64,000 nucleotides of DNA from positions 4,266,081-4,330,080 of the forward strand of contig NC_061074.1 in assembly GCF_021917145.1 (NCBI RefSeq), read 5' to 3'. Below are positions 1 through 13,750 of the stretch, one piece after another; position 1 is the first letter of the stretch, and every line of letters starts with the position of its first letter. The notes beneath the pieces are model-generated. The model searched no databases, was not told the origin of the DNA, and worked only from the letters and a program-made list of their open reading frames with translations. Source of the DNA: Hypomesus transpacificus. Taxonomy: Eukaryota > Chordata > Actinopteri > Osmeriformes > Osmeridae. The position numbers and the translations under genes were made by a program.

Positions 1-1635
1 CTGCATTCTGCAACCAACAAAAAAACAACTCAAGGACTCTGAAGCACTGAATGGTTAAGATAGCGGATGTTTAGGTGTGTATAATGACAGGCTAATGGAT
101 GTCCTTGTCGTTAATGATTAATTCCTTCACGTTCTGGTATTTTTCTAATGTCAGGGAACGGATGTCTTGTGTCAAACTAAAAGCAACCTGTGGCTTATAT
201 TTCACATCAAGGTTGAATCATATTCGAAAGGGAATGAGTGTCGAGCCCTCACAAACATCTCCATTGATGTCTAAAAAACATTAATCTGACTTGATTACTA
301 AACTCCACAGTCAGGCGAGCGGGGTGGTACAGTAGCTTAAATACCTGAACCAATGACCCTAAGGAGAAACCAATCAATGGCTCGCACAATGAACTAAACT
401 CCCTGTGCTAATTGAATTTCCCATGGACCAAGATGAGGTTCCTGCTGTCTGTATCCTTCTGAAACTGGGTTTATACAACCCAACAAACACCCTCCTATGC
501 AGTCAATGAATTCAAGGTAACGTGGTCATTCTTACATTTCAGACAAATTACAAATTCTAAATATATATATATATTACAGAGAATTATACATGCACACATT
601 CATACACCGTTTATTTAATTATATACATACATACATACACTTTATATCAAGATTTTAAAAAATACACAAAACAAAATATACCACCAAGACATAGAATTCA
701 CAGAAGCTGACACTCTATGCTGAGTAGAGCACATCTCTTCTAAAGTTATTAGCGGGGACAAAAGGCTCATAGGGCCTAGAGGCCAACAAAAAAGTCGTCT
801 GCAGCAGTTTGGTCATCCAAATGAGAGGGCCAGACTCAAACCACATTCGATAAAGAAACCCATTTTCTTACCCAGAAAAAGAAAGGGACAAATAGACAGT
901 GGCAGGCATACATTTCTTGCAGCGGTTGGAGCATTCTCTAGCAACCTTTATAGCTTAGGAGAAGGAGCAAAGTTGCTATCAGACAATTGTGGTTTATTAC
1001 TTTGGGATATAATAGGACTGCTGGCAAGTGAGATTTATACCGTTTCTGTGAGCCTCTCCTCTGCACCCTGCGGGTGTGATTGTGGCAGCAGTGGCTCTGT
1101 GATAGGCTGTTACACTGGGCTCTTCAAAACCTTTGCCTTGACCACTCCTGTGGCCTCCTCTCAACCAGCTAGTGATCCTGTCCCTCTTTCCATAGCTTCA
1201 TCTCTCTCTCCTTTTTTTCACTCCAGATCCCCTCTTTCTATGGTTGATCAGCTATATTTTCCAACATTATAATAAATCTATTTAATTTAGAGAGAGCTAT
1301 CAATTTCATTTTAATCATTTAAAACCCCAGTCTAACATCCTGGTATTTTTCAACATCTTTTTCTTTGAATCTGAAAATACAAAAAAGGAGAGACTCTTTT
1401 CCAGAAAGTCAAAGTAGCCATTAAAGCTTCTGACCACTTGAAATAAATTGTGGCCCATGAAATCAGTGCCAGTGCGGAAATTAGCTTAACTAAGTTATTC
1501 AACACACTAGTGATCTCTCTCTCTTTTCAACTCCCCCTTTCTATCTCCCTTCTAGGCCCTTTATATTTCCCCCTGACTGCATCCAGCTACCTTCCTCTCT
1601 CTTTCCACTTTATTTGTTGTTGCAACACGGCAGAG
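1..1635. other. Intergenic, no gene seen
   Basis: AT-rich single-copy-looking DNA with a short TA run (563-574) and CATA repeats (620-640). Open frames are short and not protein-like. Confidence 0.6.
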
Positions 1636-1762
1636 GAAAGAAGAGTGTAGAGAGGGTGAGAGAGAGTAGGAGGCAGGATGAGAGAGAGGGAGAAAGGGTG
1701 AGAGAGAGATACAGAGAGAGATACAGAGAGAGAGATACAGAGAGAGAGATACAGAGAGAGAG

Positions 1763-1823
<61 letters not shown>
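1636..1823. repeat. (GA)n and GAGATACA microsatellite
   Basis: Polypurine tract of GAGA with interspersed GAGATACA units, ending in a pure GA run of about 55 bases. The long open frames across it on either strand (Ser-Leu or Arg-Glu repeats) are products of the repeat. Confidence 0.95.
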
Positions 1824-1825
<2 letters not shown>

Positions 1826-3593
1826 TGGCTAAGCCAAAGCAGGGCTTGGTGGTGGTGGTGCGTCCCAGACCCCTTTCCACAGAGAGTGTAGGCCTGACTG
1901 CAGCCCAATGTGCTATAAGGACTTAACGCCACCAGGGACTCAGCCCATTTGAATGCTCCGGCTTTCTTTATCCGTGACACAAGTGGTGCAGAAAAATTGC
2001 TAGGGATTAATTGAAGGGATTGGAGTTGGGGGTGGGAGGCACCAACCTACAGGATCAGCGCTTACTGCTTCCTCAGAGGTGTCGCTCCATAAATAGTGGA
2101 GTTCCGCAATGCTTTTATTGACAGTGGGTTAGGCACAGATACTGTGCACCAAAACGCCCCGCCCCATTGAACATTGAAGCAGATCTCATTTCGGACAGAG
2201 AGGCAAAAGGGGCGTTTAGGAAATAACGTAAGCATAACAAAACAGTGATAAGAATATATTCGAGTTCTTTTGGCCCTCCCATAGCTTTGAGGACAATGTA
2301 AGCAGGGGTTCTTAGCATGGGACGCTACGCTACACTGAAGCAGTGCTGAGGGGAAAGGCACAGAAGCTCTTCCATCTGTATTTCTGTCTGAATTCTAAGA
2401 CTTCCTATTTGTATACTGTGAAAAAAATGGAATGGTAATCTAAAGACTAAAAGCAAGATTACACGCTAAAATATTCACGTGACGAGGGTCACTAAAAGAA
2501 AAACTTGTAGTGCAGATTACCCAAAAGGCAAACGTACAACATTGTGACTTCATATAGATATGTTGGGGCTTAAAAAAAGATTTGGTGTGGATAATCATAG
2601 GTGACGGATACACATTCCACCAGTTGCACCCTGCGTTATAGTATGCAGACTAGGATGTGCTTTTGTTTGAAATGCCTGAAAGCATCTCAAAGAATTGGCA
2701 GAGCTAGTTTTGGCCTGGCACTCAGCAGCGCGTCACATCAGCTGATGTCACTCAAGCAATCAACTGCAGGTGTGCTAACTGAAGGTCCAGGCCTTCCCCT
2801 TCAGAATATCTGAATACTGCACACATTCACAGACCCACACACACATGCTCACACATCATGTCTTACTGTGTACCTGCATATAGTGCAAATGCTGCACCTC
2901 CTCCATCCCTAGCTTCTCCATACTGTCTTCTGTAACGTCACTACAAGATGTTAAGGCTCTGTGAAGCCTTTTGACTTGCTTGTTAAAAGCACGTTAAAGC
3001 CTGCTTTAAGTTTGAAATGATTCCTGTCCACCCGGCAATCTAATATCCTATGCTCCATCATGCCTTGTTATTGTGCACTTGTTGTGCTGTGCTAGCTCTG
3101 TGATCCAAGGCAGGGAGTTCCCCCTTAGATATAACCACACCGCCAAACCTATTTCCATAGCGATAAGTGACTAATCAATACGTGTGTCTTGACAGAACTG
3201 AGATCTCAAAAATAGCATGTGGAGGGAGAGATTAGGCTTCATGTGATTCCTCTGACTCAATATCAATGTTTTTTGTAGTATTCAATGAGTACAGATGACT
3301 AATAATTGCTTGCTCTTGCTACTTCTTCCTTAAGCAGTGAATTCTTCACATTTTACCCAAGCCTAATTTCAGACTCAATGGAATACATTCGCTTGGATTA
3401 GGTCTAATCTCAGTTGAGAGAGCTGCTGTCCCTGTGTGTCTATTCAAATCAATTTAAGTAGCATAATTCCTCATAACACTTTAGCTTGTGTTTTTTATTA
3501 TTCAAAATGGCTGTAGACTACTGTCCATCCATTCAAGGGTCAGTTCAAGTTCAAGTTCAAGGCAAACTGTATTTTATTTGCCTCTCACTCCCT
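1824..3593. other. Intergenic, no gene seen
   Basis: Single-copy-looking sequence with short open frames only, and a minor CACACA patch near 2840. No splice-consistent exons found. Confidence 0.6.
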
Positions 3594-3823
3594 TCTCTCT
3601 CTGCCTTATCTCTCTCCACTGTCTCAGTGCCCATAGAGAAGTAAAAGAGCTAATGACCCAGTGCAGCTCTCCCACACTTGATCCAGTTTGATTGACTGCT
3701 GGTGTTTCCTCCAGCCCAGAGGTGAACATCTACCAGCTGACAGTGCTGCACAGCTGCCGGAGGGATCGGACACTGGGCTTTGAGCACCAGTCCACAGCAC
3801 GCGGGCTAGCTGGCATCGGTGTG
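3594..3823 (+). repeat. Inverted duplication, left arm (230 bp)
   Basis: This segment is the reverse complement of 8772-9001 with only three mismatches that I can find (3751-3823 region), about 98.7% identity. Identity stops abruptly at both ends. It is non-repetitive except for a CT-rich edge and contains CTTGATCCAGTTTGATTGAC. Neither arm has convincing coding potential, and no terminal repeat or target duplication marks it as a known transposon. Confidence 0.95.
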
Positions 3824-4420
3824 TATGACGAGTGAAAATGCACGCGCTTACGCACTCACAAACTCCCCTAGCACACGCATAATTAGCCATACACACAACT
3901 TCACATGACATGCAGCTGTACTCTTTTCCTTAATGCTGATGACAGCGTATCCATTCCGGTAGAAAATGCTCCATAGCGACTGTTATATAGACTATCTTAT
4001 ATTGGACACACTCCGACAGTCAGCGGCTTGCTTCAAGCCAAGAGAGGTGTGTTTTATGTGGAAAACGATATCAAAGTGAAATACTATTGAGAGGTAAATC
4101 AAATATGCGGCGCAGGGGGAAAAAACATCAAGTTTCCCATTTCAAAGTAATTTTCCCTTGACTGTTATTCTAACGCTCTTAATAACGGGCACTTTTTATG
4201 ATGTAATAGAACACTCAAGACTTCCGCCCTTGGCTCCCCCAGGGGGGAGTGTGTAGGGATGCTAGTGATGGTGGGGGTGGGAGGGGGGATACAGACACTG
4301 ACGGACCAGGCTTGCTAACCATCAAGGAGGCGAGAAGGACACGCTTCCACTGAACCACACAGCACAGCTTATGACTTCTCACTCTGTGAAGTCACATTCT
4401 AACAAGCTTTGCATTGGTTA

Positions 4421-5365
4421 CACACACACACCCCCCCCCCCACACACACACACAAGCAGAAATCATTATTTCAACAGTTATATGCTAAACCTGGCAACCC
4501 TGGTCCCATGTCATTTACAGCCCATGACCTACGGTACATCTACATTACAAAGGAATCTGTGGTGAGAGACGGTCAGGGGTGGGGGGGGGGGTGAAAGAAA
4601 GCGAGTGAGTAAGAGAGAGAAAGAAGAAGAAGAAGAAGTGAGAAAGGAATGGTGTGTACTGGGAAAGCACGTTGAATGTGTGTGCATGGCTTTGTGTGAG
4701 AAAAACAGAAAGAGAGAGGGAGAGAGAGAGAAAAGAGCATAAGGGAAAAAAGAGAAACGTTCAATATGAACAACAAGAGAAACAACAATAAACGACAAAG
4801 ATAATTTGTGGTTATACGGTCCAGCAAAGTGAATGGGGAGAGCGTGGTGGCAGGGAGTGTGTGTGTGTGTGGGGGGGGGGGCTGTGTGGCCAGATGTAGC
4901 CAACATGTCTGAAAGCAATCAAACAATGTCTTTCCCAATCCTCCGCCTCATCACTGCGTGAGGCCTCCATGAGGTGAGGGCGGGTGTGGAATAGAGGGTG
5001 TGTGTGTGTGTGTGTGTCTCTGTCTACGGAGCCGTTTCTACTCTCTAATCAGAAGCCGGACCACCGTAATTGCCTGCTACAATCTATCTCCACCACCGTG
5101 GACCGTGGACCTCTTTCAGCAGAGTTAGACAGGGAGGCCCGGTTCATTTTAATATGTTGCGTGCCGTCGAGTGAAATTGGCAGGGTAAATAGGAACTGCT
5201 GTTTATTTCCTACTCGCCCGACAGACCCCCCCCCCCCCCCAACACCATACTCCCCCCTCCAACAAACCTCCCCTCAGAAACACAAAAGTACCACCATACA
5301 ATGAGAATCACTTACACCCTCGGCACACACACACAGACACAGACACAGACACACACACACCTCAT
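4421..5365. repeat. Cluster of CA/TG microsatellites and C/G homopolymers
   Basis: Within 1 kb there are CA-C(11)-CA (4421-4454), a G run (4581-4592), GA-rich DNA (4605-4735), TG-G(10) (4856-4880), TG (4998-5018), a C run (5226-5240) and CA with GACA (5324-5361). All support only low-complexity open frames. Confidence 0.95.
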
Positions 5366-8300
5366 GAGCGTATGCCCGCACCACAAACACACACCCATTC
5401 CCTCGCTATGTTGCCGTCGCACGAAACACGTGAGGTAAACGGAGGGATAGCGAAAGCATCCTCCCCAACTGGCCAGGAATGACTGTGGGCGGGGCAGGTC
5501 CTCCAAGTGTCCACCCCTGAACAAAAATGGAGGGTCTCGTCCAACTGAAAGCCCAGCAAATCACAATGTCTTGAAATGTGTCGTCTTTCTCTGGACACGT
5601 GAGACCTGCTTGTGCGTGGCTGCATGCGTGTGTGGAACGGGTGCTAATGATGGTTTCACTCCCGACACAGCAGTGTGCTCAAAAACAAGACATTCTTATT
5701 GATGTTAACAGGCCAATCATCTTTTACCAGGTCACATATGTGGGCTAGTAAACAAACAAAACATTCTCCTAGATATACACTCAGTTTTCTTGTTCTCCTT
5801 CACAGTGGAAAACTACCCAAGAACAGTAAACAGATTTTATAGACAAAAGTTAGTACAGGGGATGAAATACTTAGAAAAACCAAGCTTGAGTAGCTACGCA
5901 CACACACACTCACATAAACCAACAAGAGCTAAGCTTCTCCATGTGTACAATAGAAAATTATGGTCTGGAGGCCCTAAAAAGTGACATAAATGTGAGACCT
6001 ATCACAGCACCCTAATGACATGGTGGTGTGGGCCTGAACTATAGTGAGGGCTGGCTTCCATCACTGACTTCAGCCTCGGTTCTGGAATTTACACACCTTT
6101 GTCAGCTGAGTGGAGATAGAGTAACACCAAAAAAGAAATAGGACTCAAGAATAATGAATAGAACAAAGACACGGAAATGGTCTGCCACAAAGTCTCTTTG
6201 AGGCACTAAAGTCTGAAAGCGTATTTTTTATAGTGAACGCATAGAAAACATAGAGATAAGGATCAATGGCTGGTGTACAGAAAATAAGGCTGGAGAATAC
6301 TTGCACACATAATGACGTGTCTTACCAGTGGAAAAGCAAACTGGTTCGCTAGTTGAACATACAGCAAACTTGTATTAGCAACAGCCAAGAACCAGAACTA
6401 GGTTTGAGATAATAGAAACGGGGTCTTATAGTGACCATTGGGTTCTTGGTAACCTCCCTGGGTAATTTAATGTAAGATTAGACTAAGATCATATCGAATC
6501 AGACATGATTTAATGATTAGTATAAACATATGCCAATGGTAAGTTCTTCAATGTCTATCACATTTGACAGAATATATAAACTAATAGTCAAAACCTGTGT
6601 TTTGATGGTGTGGAGGGGACACGGTCAGTTTAAAAACAAGGCTTTATTTCAAGGACAAGAGCTGAATCTACCAACAAAAAAAGTTTGGCAAGAGGGACAT
6701 GACACTATTAAGACAATATAGTAGGCCTGACTTTTATGAAGACAAACGGTACATAACTGTTATTTTGTACCTGACCAAGCCTTGAATGTCTGAATTTGCC
6801 TTGAATAATGAGAATAGGTTCCCAGTTAATTCCCAACTGGTCATGGTTCTTCTCCAATACCATTTTCTTACTCTTCTAGTTAAGTCTCGTTAAACAATTT
6901 TTACAGATCCCCCGATTTAAAATCTATACTAAGAAAACATAAATTGATTGGTTTAGTTATAACAATGGATCTTCAATAAATCAGATTCATGCACATATCT
7001 CAAATAGGGTGGAAGAGCACAATATTTCAATAGCAATGGTGGTACAGTGGTGAGATAATAAAAACGTCCATCCATGACAACCTTAATATACAGCATGACA
7101 AAGTAAAATGTAAGTAAAAACACATGGAAACAATACTGTGAATTGTTACAACAATGTGTATTTTTAAAACAACATAGGCTTTAAGGTCCTCCAAAAGTCT
7201 ATTTTACTTCAGATTAATAGAGTTCTCCTTCTAAGGCCTTGTTGTTGTTAATTGTGTTCTAAGTCTAGTTGTGAACTTCAGATTTGAAACAACATTTTGA
7301 AAGAAAGGACAGAGGAGTATTTTATATAATTTTGTCTAGGGCACTGCTGCACATTTACTAGGGTCCTTGTGGTTTTTCAATCAGTGATAACAGCAGTATT
7401 TGGTGACTAGCAATCCAACAGACACTCACAATGATATTTGAACTCTAGGTTCAAAAGACCTGAGAACCATACAGCTTCACATCTTTTTTTCAGTTTTATA
7501 TGTTCAGTTGCTTGCTAAATGCCCCATTTGAGACAGAATTGAGGCCCTCTCCAAATAGCCACCTAACTGCTTTTTCTAAAATTACTTCTTATTATTTAGA
7601 AGACGTTTCAAGACAGTCTTTGAATTACAATGAGCCTAACAATTGACTGGACCTAGAACTCCTTTTTTACTGCCAGGCAAGACAGCCAAACAATGTTGAA
7701 CTCTTATGTCTGTCTGAAAGGGATAAACCGTTTCATTTTAAGAAGGATACAGAACCATCTAAGGGGTAAATTGGGGGGATGGGGGGGGCAAATTGTCAGA
7801 GGTGATGAGGGTTTCAAAATACAGTTATGGAAGCAATTTTGTTTATTAGCACCTAGAACGGCAACATTCGCAGAGGTCAAATCTCTCATTCTTACTTATA
7901 TCAAGGGGCCATATTGGCTGCTTGGCAAATTTGCGACAGAAGTCATCACAAAGCAAATGTATTGAAAACGCCTGGACAGTTTTTGGTCTACAAGTCACAG
8001 ACAAGTTCAACCCTCTTTAGCTTTCTTGGTTTTAATCAGTGTCATCCAGCACAGGGTCAAAGTTACACGCTACTGTATGTACTTCACTTACTGGATTGTG
8101 AGTTTAGGTTCTTAGAAAATGTACTGTATAGTGCATAAACTGTGTTCTGAATATGAATGTCAACAGTTTGAAAATGTTTGTTTACCTGTCATGAACAAGG
8201 TTCAAATTATGTTTTGTCAGATTCTACGTATATTCTCTGGTATCAGATACACTGAAAGATTAACTGGAGAGGAAAGTTATTGCTTGAGAGTGATGACCTG

Positions 8301-8771
8301 GACCCGAAGAATGGAAGGATGTAAAATCAGATGGTGGTACTAAACAAAAAAAAGCCTAGATTGCCAATGCTTACTGCTCCAAAGTCAGAGTAAGGACACT
8401 GACGCAGGCACACTTGATGAGCAGGGGACATTCCACTGTCATCCCCAATGCATAAATCTGCTGTTAACTGTAAAATCAATGCTACTTATTGTAAAACAAT
8501 AGACAGCGGGGCATGCCAAGTGAATTCTGTAGCCACCACTTTCAGCCAATCACAAGGCTTAAGGACTTTGTCCTTGGCCAACTATGACCTTGCCTTTAAA
8601 TACAATGGCATTGGCCCAAAAGGAAAGCACCGCATGGAAACATTCATTATAAATCTCCATGCTCGACAATTGTGTAATGCTCACTGTATAGAATCTCCTT
8701 CTTTTTTGGTCATTTTCCAATGAAATAAGTCTTTCCACAGACGAGGTGTGTGTTCACACTTAAGTCCCATT
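5366..8771. other. Intergenic spacer between the inverted arms
   Basis: AT-rich, no transposon ends, only small open frames (up to 91 codons near 8448-8723) without flanking splice signals that I could link. It makes up most of the DNA between the two 230-bp inverted arms. Confidence 0.5.
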
Positions 8772-9001
8772 CACACTGATGCCAGCTAGCCCGCGTGCTG
8801 TGGACTGGTGCTCAAAGCCCATTGTCCGATCCCTCCGGCGGCTGTGCAGCACTGTCAGCTGGTAGATGTTCACCTCTGGGCTGGAGGAAACACCAGCAGT
8901 CAATCAAACTGGATCAAGTGTGGGAGAGCTGCACTGGGTCATTAGCTCTTTTACTTCTCTATGGGCACTGAGACAGTGGAGAGAGATAAGGCAGAGAGAG
9001 A
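8772..9001 (-). repeat. Inverted duplication, right arm (230 bp)
   Basis: Reverse-complement partner of 3594-3823; the arms are about 4.9 kb apart. The outer edge of this arm runs into a GA-rich microsatellite (to about 9030), and the matching edge of the other arm is also CT/GA-rich. This suggests that the repeat took part in the duplication. Confidence 0.95.
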
Positions 9002-9032
9002 CAGAGAGAGAGACAGAGACAGAGAGAGAGGT
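9002..9032. repeat. GA-rich microsatellite
   Basis: CAGAGAGAGAGACAGAGACAGAGAG run abutting the right arm of the 230-bp inverted duplication. Confidence 0.9.
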
Positions 9033-9313
9033 AGAGAGATATACATTTACCACAGGCAGCAATAATACAAAGCAAAGGCAACTGCATGGACAAGTCAGTT
9101 ACATGGTAAAAAGTGATATATTTCCTAACTGAAGTTGCCCATGCTCTACCTGCTGACAGTTGATAGAGATGTGCCATATGCTCCCATGGTGCAAAGCGCT
9201 TTTACAGCATTTACGTACATGTTCAATCTATAATATGGAGTCAACTGAGAAGACTTGCATTAAAAACACCAGTTCAGTTGCAACAATAAAACTAACTCAG
9301 ATTTGCAAGTGTC

Positions 9314-9525
9314 CAGGCTTCCCTAATCCTGGTCCTCGAGGGCTGCTGTCCTGCATGTTTTAGATGTTTTCCTGCTCCAGCACACCAGATTCAAATAAAT
9401 GGTCATTACCTGGCTTCCACAGAGCTTGATAACAACCCATTCATTTGAAACAGGTGTGCTGGTGTAGGGAAACATCTAAAACATGCAGGACAGCGGCCCT
9501 CGAGGACCAGGATTGGAGAACCCTG
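9314..9525. mobile_element. hAT-type MITE, diverged copy
   Basis: A palindromic element of the same family as the one at 47217: the arms read CCTAATCCTGGTCCTCGAGG and its complement, with the shared GTCCTGCATGTTTTAGATGT core. Target duplications are no longer clear, so it is older. Confidence 0.85.
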
Positions 9526-10715
9526 GTTGAAGCAAATATTGAATTTCATAATTTCTCAAGTTAATATTTTTGAATATAAAGCATTACATTTTGAATTTAA
9601 CAAAAACATTTTTCACAAAAAAGGGACACAGAGACCAGACCACTGAATGGAATAGTGCAGGTGTTACAGCTTCCTGGGTTCTGTCCAATAACCATTCCAC
9701 CGCCATCTAGTGGCCACAATGAGCAACTGCACGTTTTGGTGAGTGTTGGACTCAATACTGCAGTATTTCGATCAAAGAACATAGGTGGGTTAATCTCAAT
9801 GTCACTTAAGTTAAAAAAATTGCCTTTTTCAATACTTAAATTGTATTGACAACAGAAGCAAGCTTATGAAGTACAATTATACATCCTTTAGATATATATT
9901 ATATGCTAAGTACATATAGGTACCCAACTCCAATGAGCAAGTGCAGTAGGGCCAGGTTGGATATGGTGCAAAATAAAAACACAAGCCAACCACAAAAAAT
10001 CTGATAGTTCTATTAGTACGTCAGATCGTAAAACAGATTTGGAGCAAAACCTTTCCAGATCATCACAAAGCGACCAAAAGAAATCCCTTCGTCCAATTCC
10101 CATCAGTCAAGTTCGCCTCTGAAGCACACTTCTTTCCCAGTTCCATCCAGCCACCTCTCTGAAGAGCACAGCCAGAATTGTACAACCTGACCATAGCCTT
10201 CAGCCCCCCCCCCCCCTTCCTTATTCCCTCCCCCCACAGTGAGCCCCACAGTCCGGGCCTTGCCGCCCACTGCTGCCGGTGCTAGCTCCGCACCGAGAGG
10301 GGAATTTACATTTTAATAGGCAGAGCCGCTTGCCGAGCCACCCTCGAATGAGGGGGTCTATGCTCAGACGAACAGCGGGGAATGCACCCAGCTGCAGAAC
10401 TTTCCCATGAACCCCCGAGACAATTTCTAGAGCACACGGATGGGAAAGGGAAATAAAATGATATTTTTAGCCAAAACCGGCTTCCCATCTGTATATACTG
10501 TATATGTATGCGCTGCTTCATATACATAAACACACATACATATAGATGCATATTTACTCATCTCGGAACCCAGAAGTCTGTTTTTTCCCTCTCAATCTTA
10601 TTCAAAAGTCAGATGTGTGAGACTACATATTTACCAACAAACCGTCCTTAGAAATGAGATTTGATGCCATGCCATCTTAGATTTGAAAGGAGATACTGTA
10701 GGTGCAGATTGCAGG

Positions 10716-10764
10716 GTGTGTGTGTGTGTGTGTGTGTGGGTGTGTATGTGTGTGTGTGTGTGTA
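10716..10764. repeat. (TG)n microsatellite
   Basis: TG dinucleotide run with one GGG and one TAT interruption. Confidence 0.95.
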
Positions 10765-11379
10765 TGGAGATGACTGCAGCAGAGGGCTTGGCGTTGAGCC
10801 TGTGCTCACCGAAGCATGGCGGTTCCATCACAGCTGTCATTAGCCACCAAACAAAGGCACATCCAGAGGAAGGAAAGGATGATGAGGAGGTCTGTCTTCA
10901 CCACAGCACTGTCAGGGACAGAGAGGGAGAGAGAGGGACTCAATGAAGCCCCAGCCAAGGACATGAGTGGAGGTCACCAGCAGAGCATTCTCACGGATGG
11001 AGGGGATGGGCTCCAGTTTGTTTTACATATTTCCAGATACAGGACGTATAGCGGATAACATACAAAAGATATCAATAGAAACAGAGGATAGGAAGATGTA
11101 TCCTACCCGGCTAACTGAATATTTTTTTATTATTTTGTATCCCCCCGATATGTCCAAAATAGCCAAATAAGCTATTTATAGAAATTGCATTTAGTTGACA
11201 CGAGTCACATGAGCTAGTAGTAAGAGCAATGTAGGTAAGTTCCAAACCTGCTGTGTGACATTTAGGTTGGCATGATACTTACATGTTAATATTTGAAAAT
11301 GACCTATCTTTCTTCATCCCCCTGTTTACCTCACCCACTCCCTCTTTCTTTCCCCCCAGTTTCACAGCGTTACAAGCCT

Positions 11380-11720
11380 GTGTCACTCTAGAGTGTGAAA
11401 CGGCACAATGTGTCCCAGCTCCAGGCGTGCAATCAGAAACAGGGCCCCTCCCCAACCTAATTAATAACTATTGAACATGCTAACAACAATCAACACTAAT
11501 TAAATGCACGCTTGTTGACAAGGGTGCAAGCCTTATCAAAAGCTGGAGACGGGGAGGGCGAGTGTTTTGTGGGCGTGTGGGTGTGGGAGGAGGGTAAACT
11601 GGGTCTTCTGTTTTCCCTAATTAGCTAACGAAGAGCCCCAAGGCCATAGTTTTAATTCATAGCGGCGACTCCAGCTCTGTCTGATTCTCAGGAAGGACTG
11701 GGAAAGCAGGTCAGTCTCTC
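11380..11720. promoter_or_regulatory. Candidate conserved non-coding enhancer block
   Basis: TAATTAATAACTATTGAAC, CACTAATTAAATGC, CCCTAATTAGCTAACG and TTTTAATTCATAGCGG fall within 300 bases, that is, four homeodomain-type TAAT cores in DNA without repeats. Composition is the only evidence. Confidence 0.35.
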
Positions 11721-12319
11721 CAGCTTGGAAGCCGTGGGGACATTATGGGGACGACACAGTGTAAAACTGTTCTTACACTGTTTAGAAGTTATACAGTAAG
11801 GGTTATACAGTAGAACTACTAATGTAACTAGAATGTAATGTCAATGTTTCAGTACAGTTACTGAATTTGTGTGCTGAAGGAGGTGATGCCCACTATAAAG
11901 ATAGGAAATTCCCTCCTCAAAATGATCCTATCAATGTTTCATAATAATCCTTACACATGCAGAAAACCTGTAGAAAAGTTTCAATGGCGCAAAACTGGGA
12001 ATTGTTAGCGGTAGAAATGTTCCGGGATTTTCAGAAATAATGGGGATTTTTTGACATATAGTATTTTTCATGAAATGTGCAGACATAATTTGTAATGATT
12101 TCATTAAACAGGCATTTAAATTATGCTTTATGTGAACACTCCACAAACACCAGCAAAATCAAGCTAAAACCCATATTATTCTATTACATAAAAAATTAAA
12201 TATGCTGTGTTGAAGAAAGCCTTAGCTAGTAAGTTAGAAACTAAATATAAATGCTATTTGTTATGTTAGGATTTGCCAATTATACTTAGCATGAACAAAT
12301 ATACTTACCTCAGTAATTA

Positions 12320-12640
12320 CAATGACAGAAATTGCAGAAAAGCTTATGAATGCTTTCTTCACTAGTCGCCTTGACTACTGCAATAGCCTTCCCTCTGGTC
12401 TGCCCCCCCCCCCCAAAAAAAAAAAAAAAAAAGTATTAAAGAACTACAGTTAGGTCAGAATGTGGCTGCAAGGGTATTGACTCACACACAAAAGAAAGAC
12501 CGGATTATTCCAGCAGTCCTTACACTACACTGGCTACCTGTGGGTTTTGAATTGATTGGTTCTTGTTCTGGTTTTAAAACAGTTTTAAAAGGTTTAGCAA
12601 CAAAATATTGGGTTGAATGGCATGGTGTGTGGACTTGATT
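12320..12640 (+). mobile_element. L2-type LINE reverse-transcriptase fragment
   Basis: Plus-strand translation gives TSRLDYCNSLPSGLP, then, after a poly-C/poly-A tract (12404-12433) that breaks the frame, QLGQNVAARVL and HWLPVGF. These are the hallmark C-terminal reverse-transcriptase motifs of fish L2-like elements. It is a short, dead fragment. Confidence 0.85.
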
Positions 12641-13750
12641 GTCTTGTGCACAACATATCACTTTGTGTAAAGAAAGCATGAAAGAAGAATTAAGCACTGA
12701 ATTGCAATATTACGAAATTCCCATTAGATGGGGCTGTTGTCACTGTGCGACAATCACAAATAAATTATGTGAATTCACCAAATAAATTAAAGTTAATCAA
12801 ATTCATAATATTACACTTCTATTCAAAACCATCCTTAATAATTCAATACATAATGGTTTACAATATAAACAGGAAAGATTACACTTTATGGAAAGATTTG
12901 CTCTTGAAAATCCAAACATTTTCAACACCTTTGCAATCCTATTCCAACCTTACACTGTGTTTAAACATAAACATAATGAATCAACATTTGGTTGACAGTG
13001 TTACAGTCAATGAAAGACAGAAAGTTCAGAGTTAAGGGCCCCCACCCCACTAACCCCCGTGGCCTGGCCTACTGACTGAACCACACTCAGTCTGTTCCAA
13101 CTCCCAATACAAGGGGAGGTAATTCTGAGTGACAGCCTGGGATGGGGACGGTACCATAGTATTGACATCAGCCGCTTGTTCCCATGATCAGCCCTCAATC
13201 GGCGATTGAGTTTGCCAGTGACCCTAAACAATTGCTGGGACAAACATCAGCGGACTTCCCCTCTGCTGGCTTCTGCCGCCTCCTCCCCCCTACACACACA
13301 CACACACACTACCCATCCTAATCAATAGACAGTCGATCAATAGCCAGTAACCAGTATTGATGACTCTGTCCCGTCTGCTGCCTGTTCCCAGCTAGCAGAG
13401 CCTGAGAGTTGGCTTGAGGGAATTTGAAAACACACAATCCCCTCCCCCACACACTTGTTGTGCATGTCCCCACACAGACAGATGTACAGTATTGAATATG
13501 AGGATAGACACGCAAGCTTGGCCCTGATCTCTCTATCTTTCTCTCTCACACACACACGCAGACCTTGCAAGTCAACGTGGTTAGTCAGTAATTCAAAAGA
13601 GCACTGCTGTTAAGCACTGCCTAACAAGCCAACTGATGGGGAAAGCACACTATACTGTAGGTCAGCCATTCATTCAGCCTGTATTGTATAGATGAGCATT
13701 GCTCAAGGGACCCTTACAATCCTCATGGCAGAACCTAGTCTAAATTAACC

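Larger units (their letters stand above)
9526..12319. other. Intergenic with one possible enhancer block
   Basis: A poly-C run (10206-10216), a TG repeat and the TAAT-rich block at 11380-11720. No coding exon could be supported. Confidence 0.5.

Noticed and set aside
1561..1980. 139-codon minus-strand frame
   Set aside because: Mostly a Ser-Leu translation of the GA microsatellite.
4529..4938. Two overlapping minus-strand frames of 121-129 codons
   Set aside because: Built from GA/GAA and G-run low-complexity DNA.
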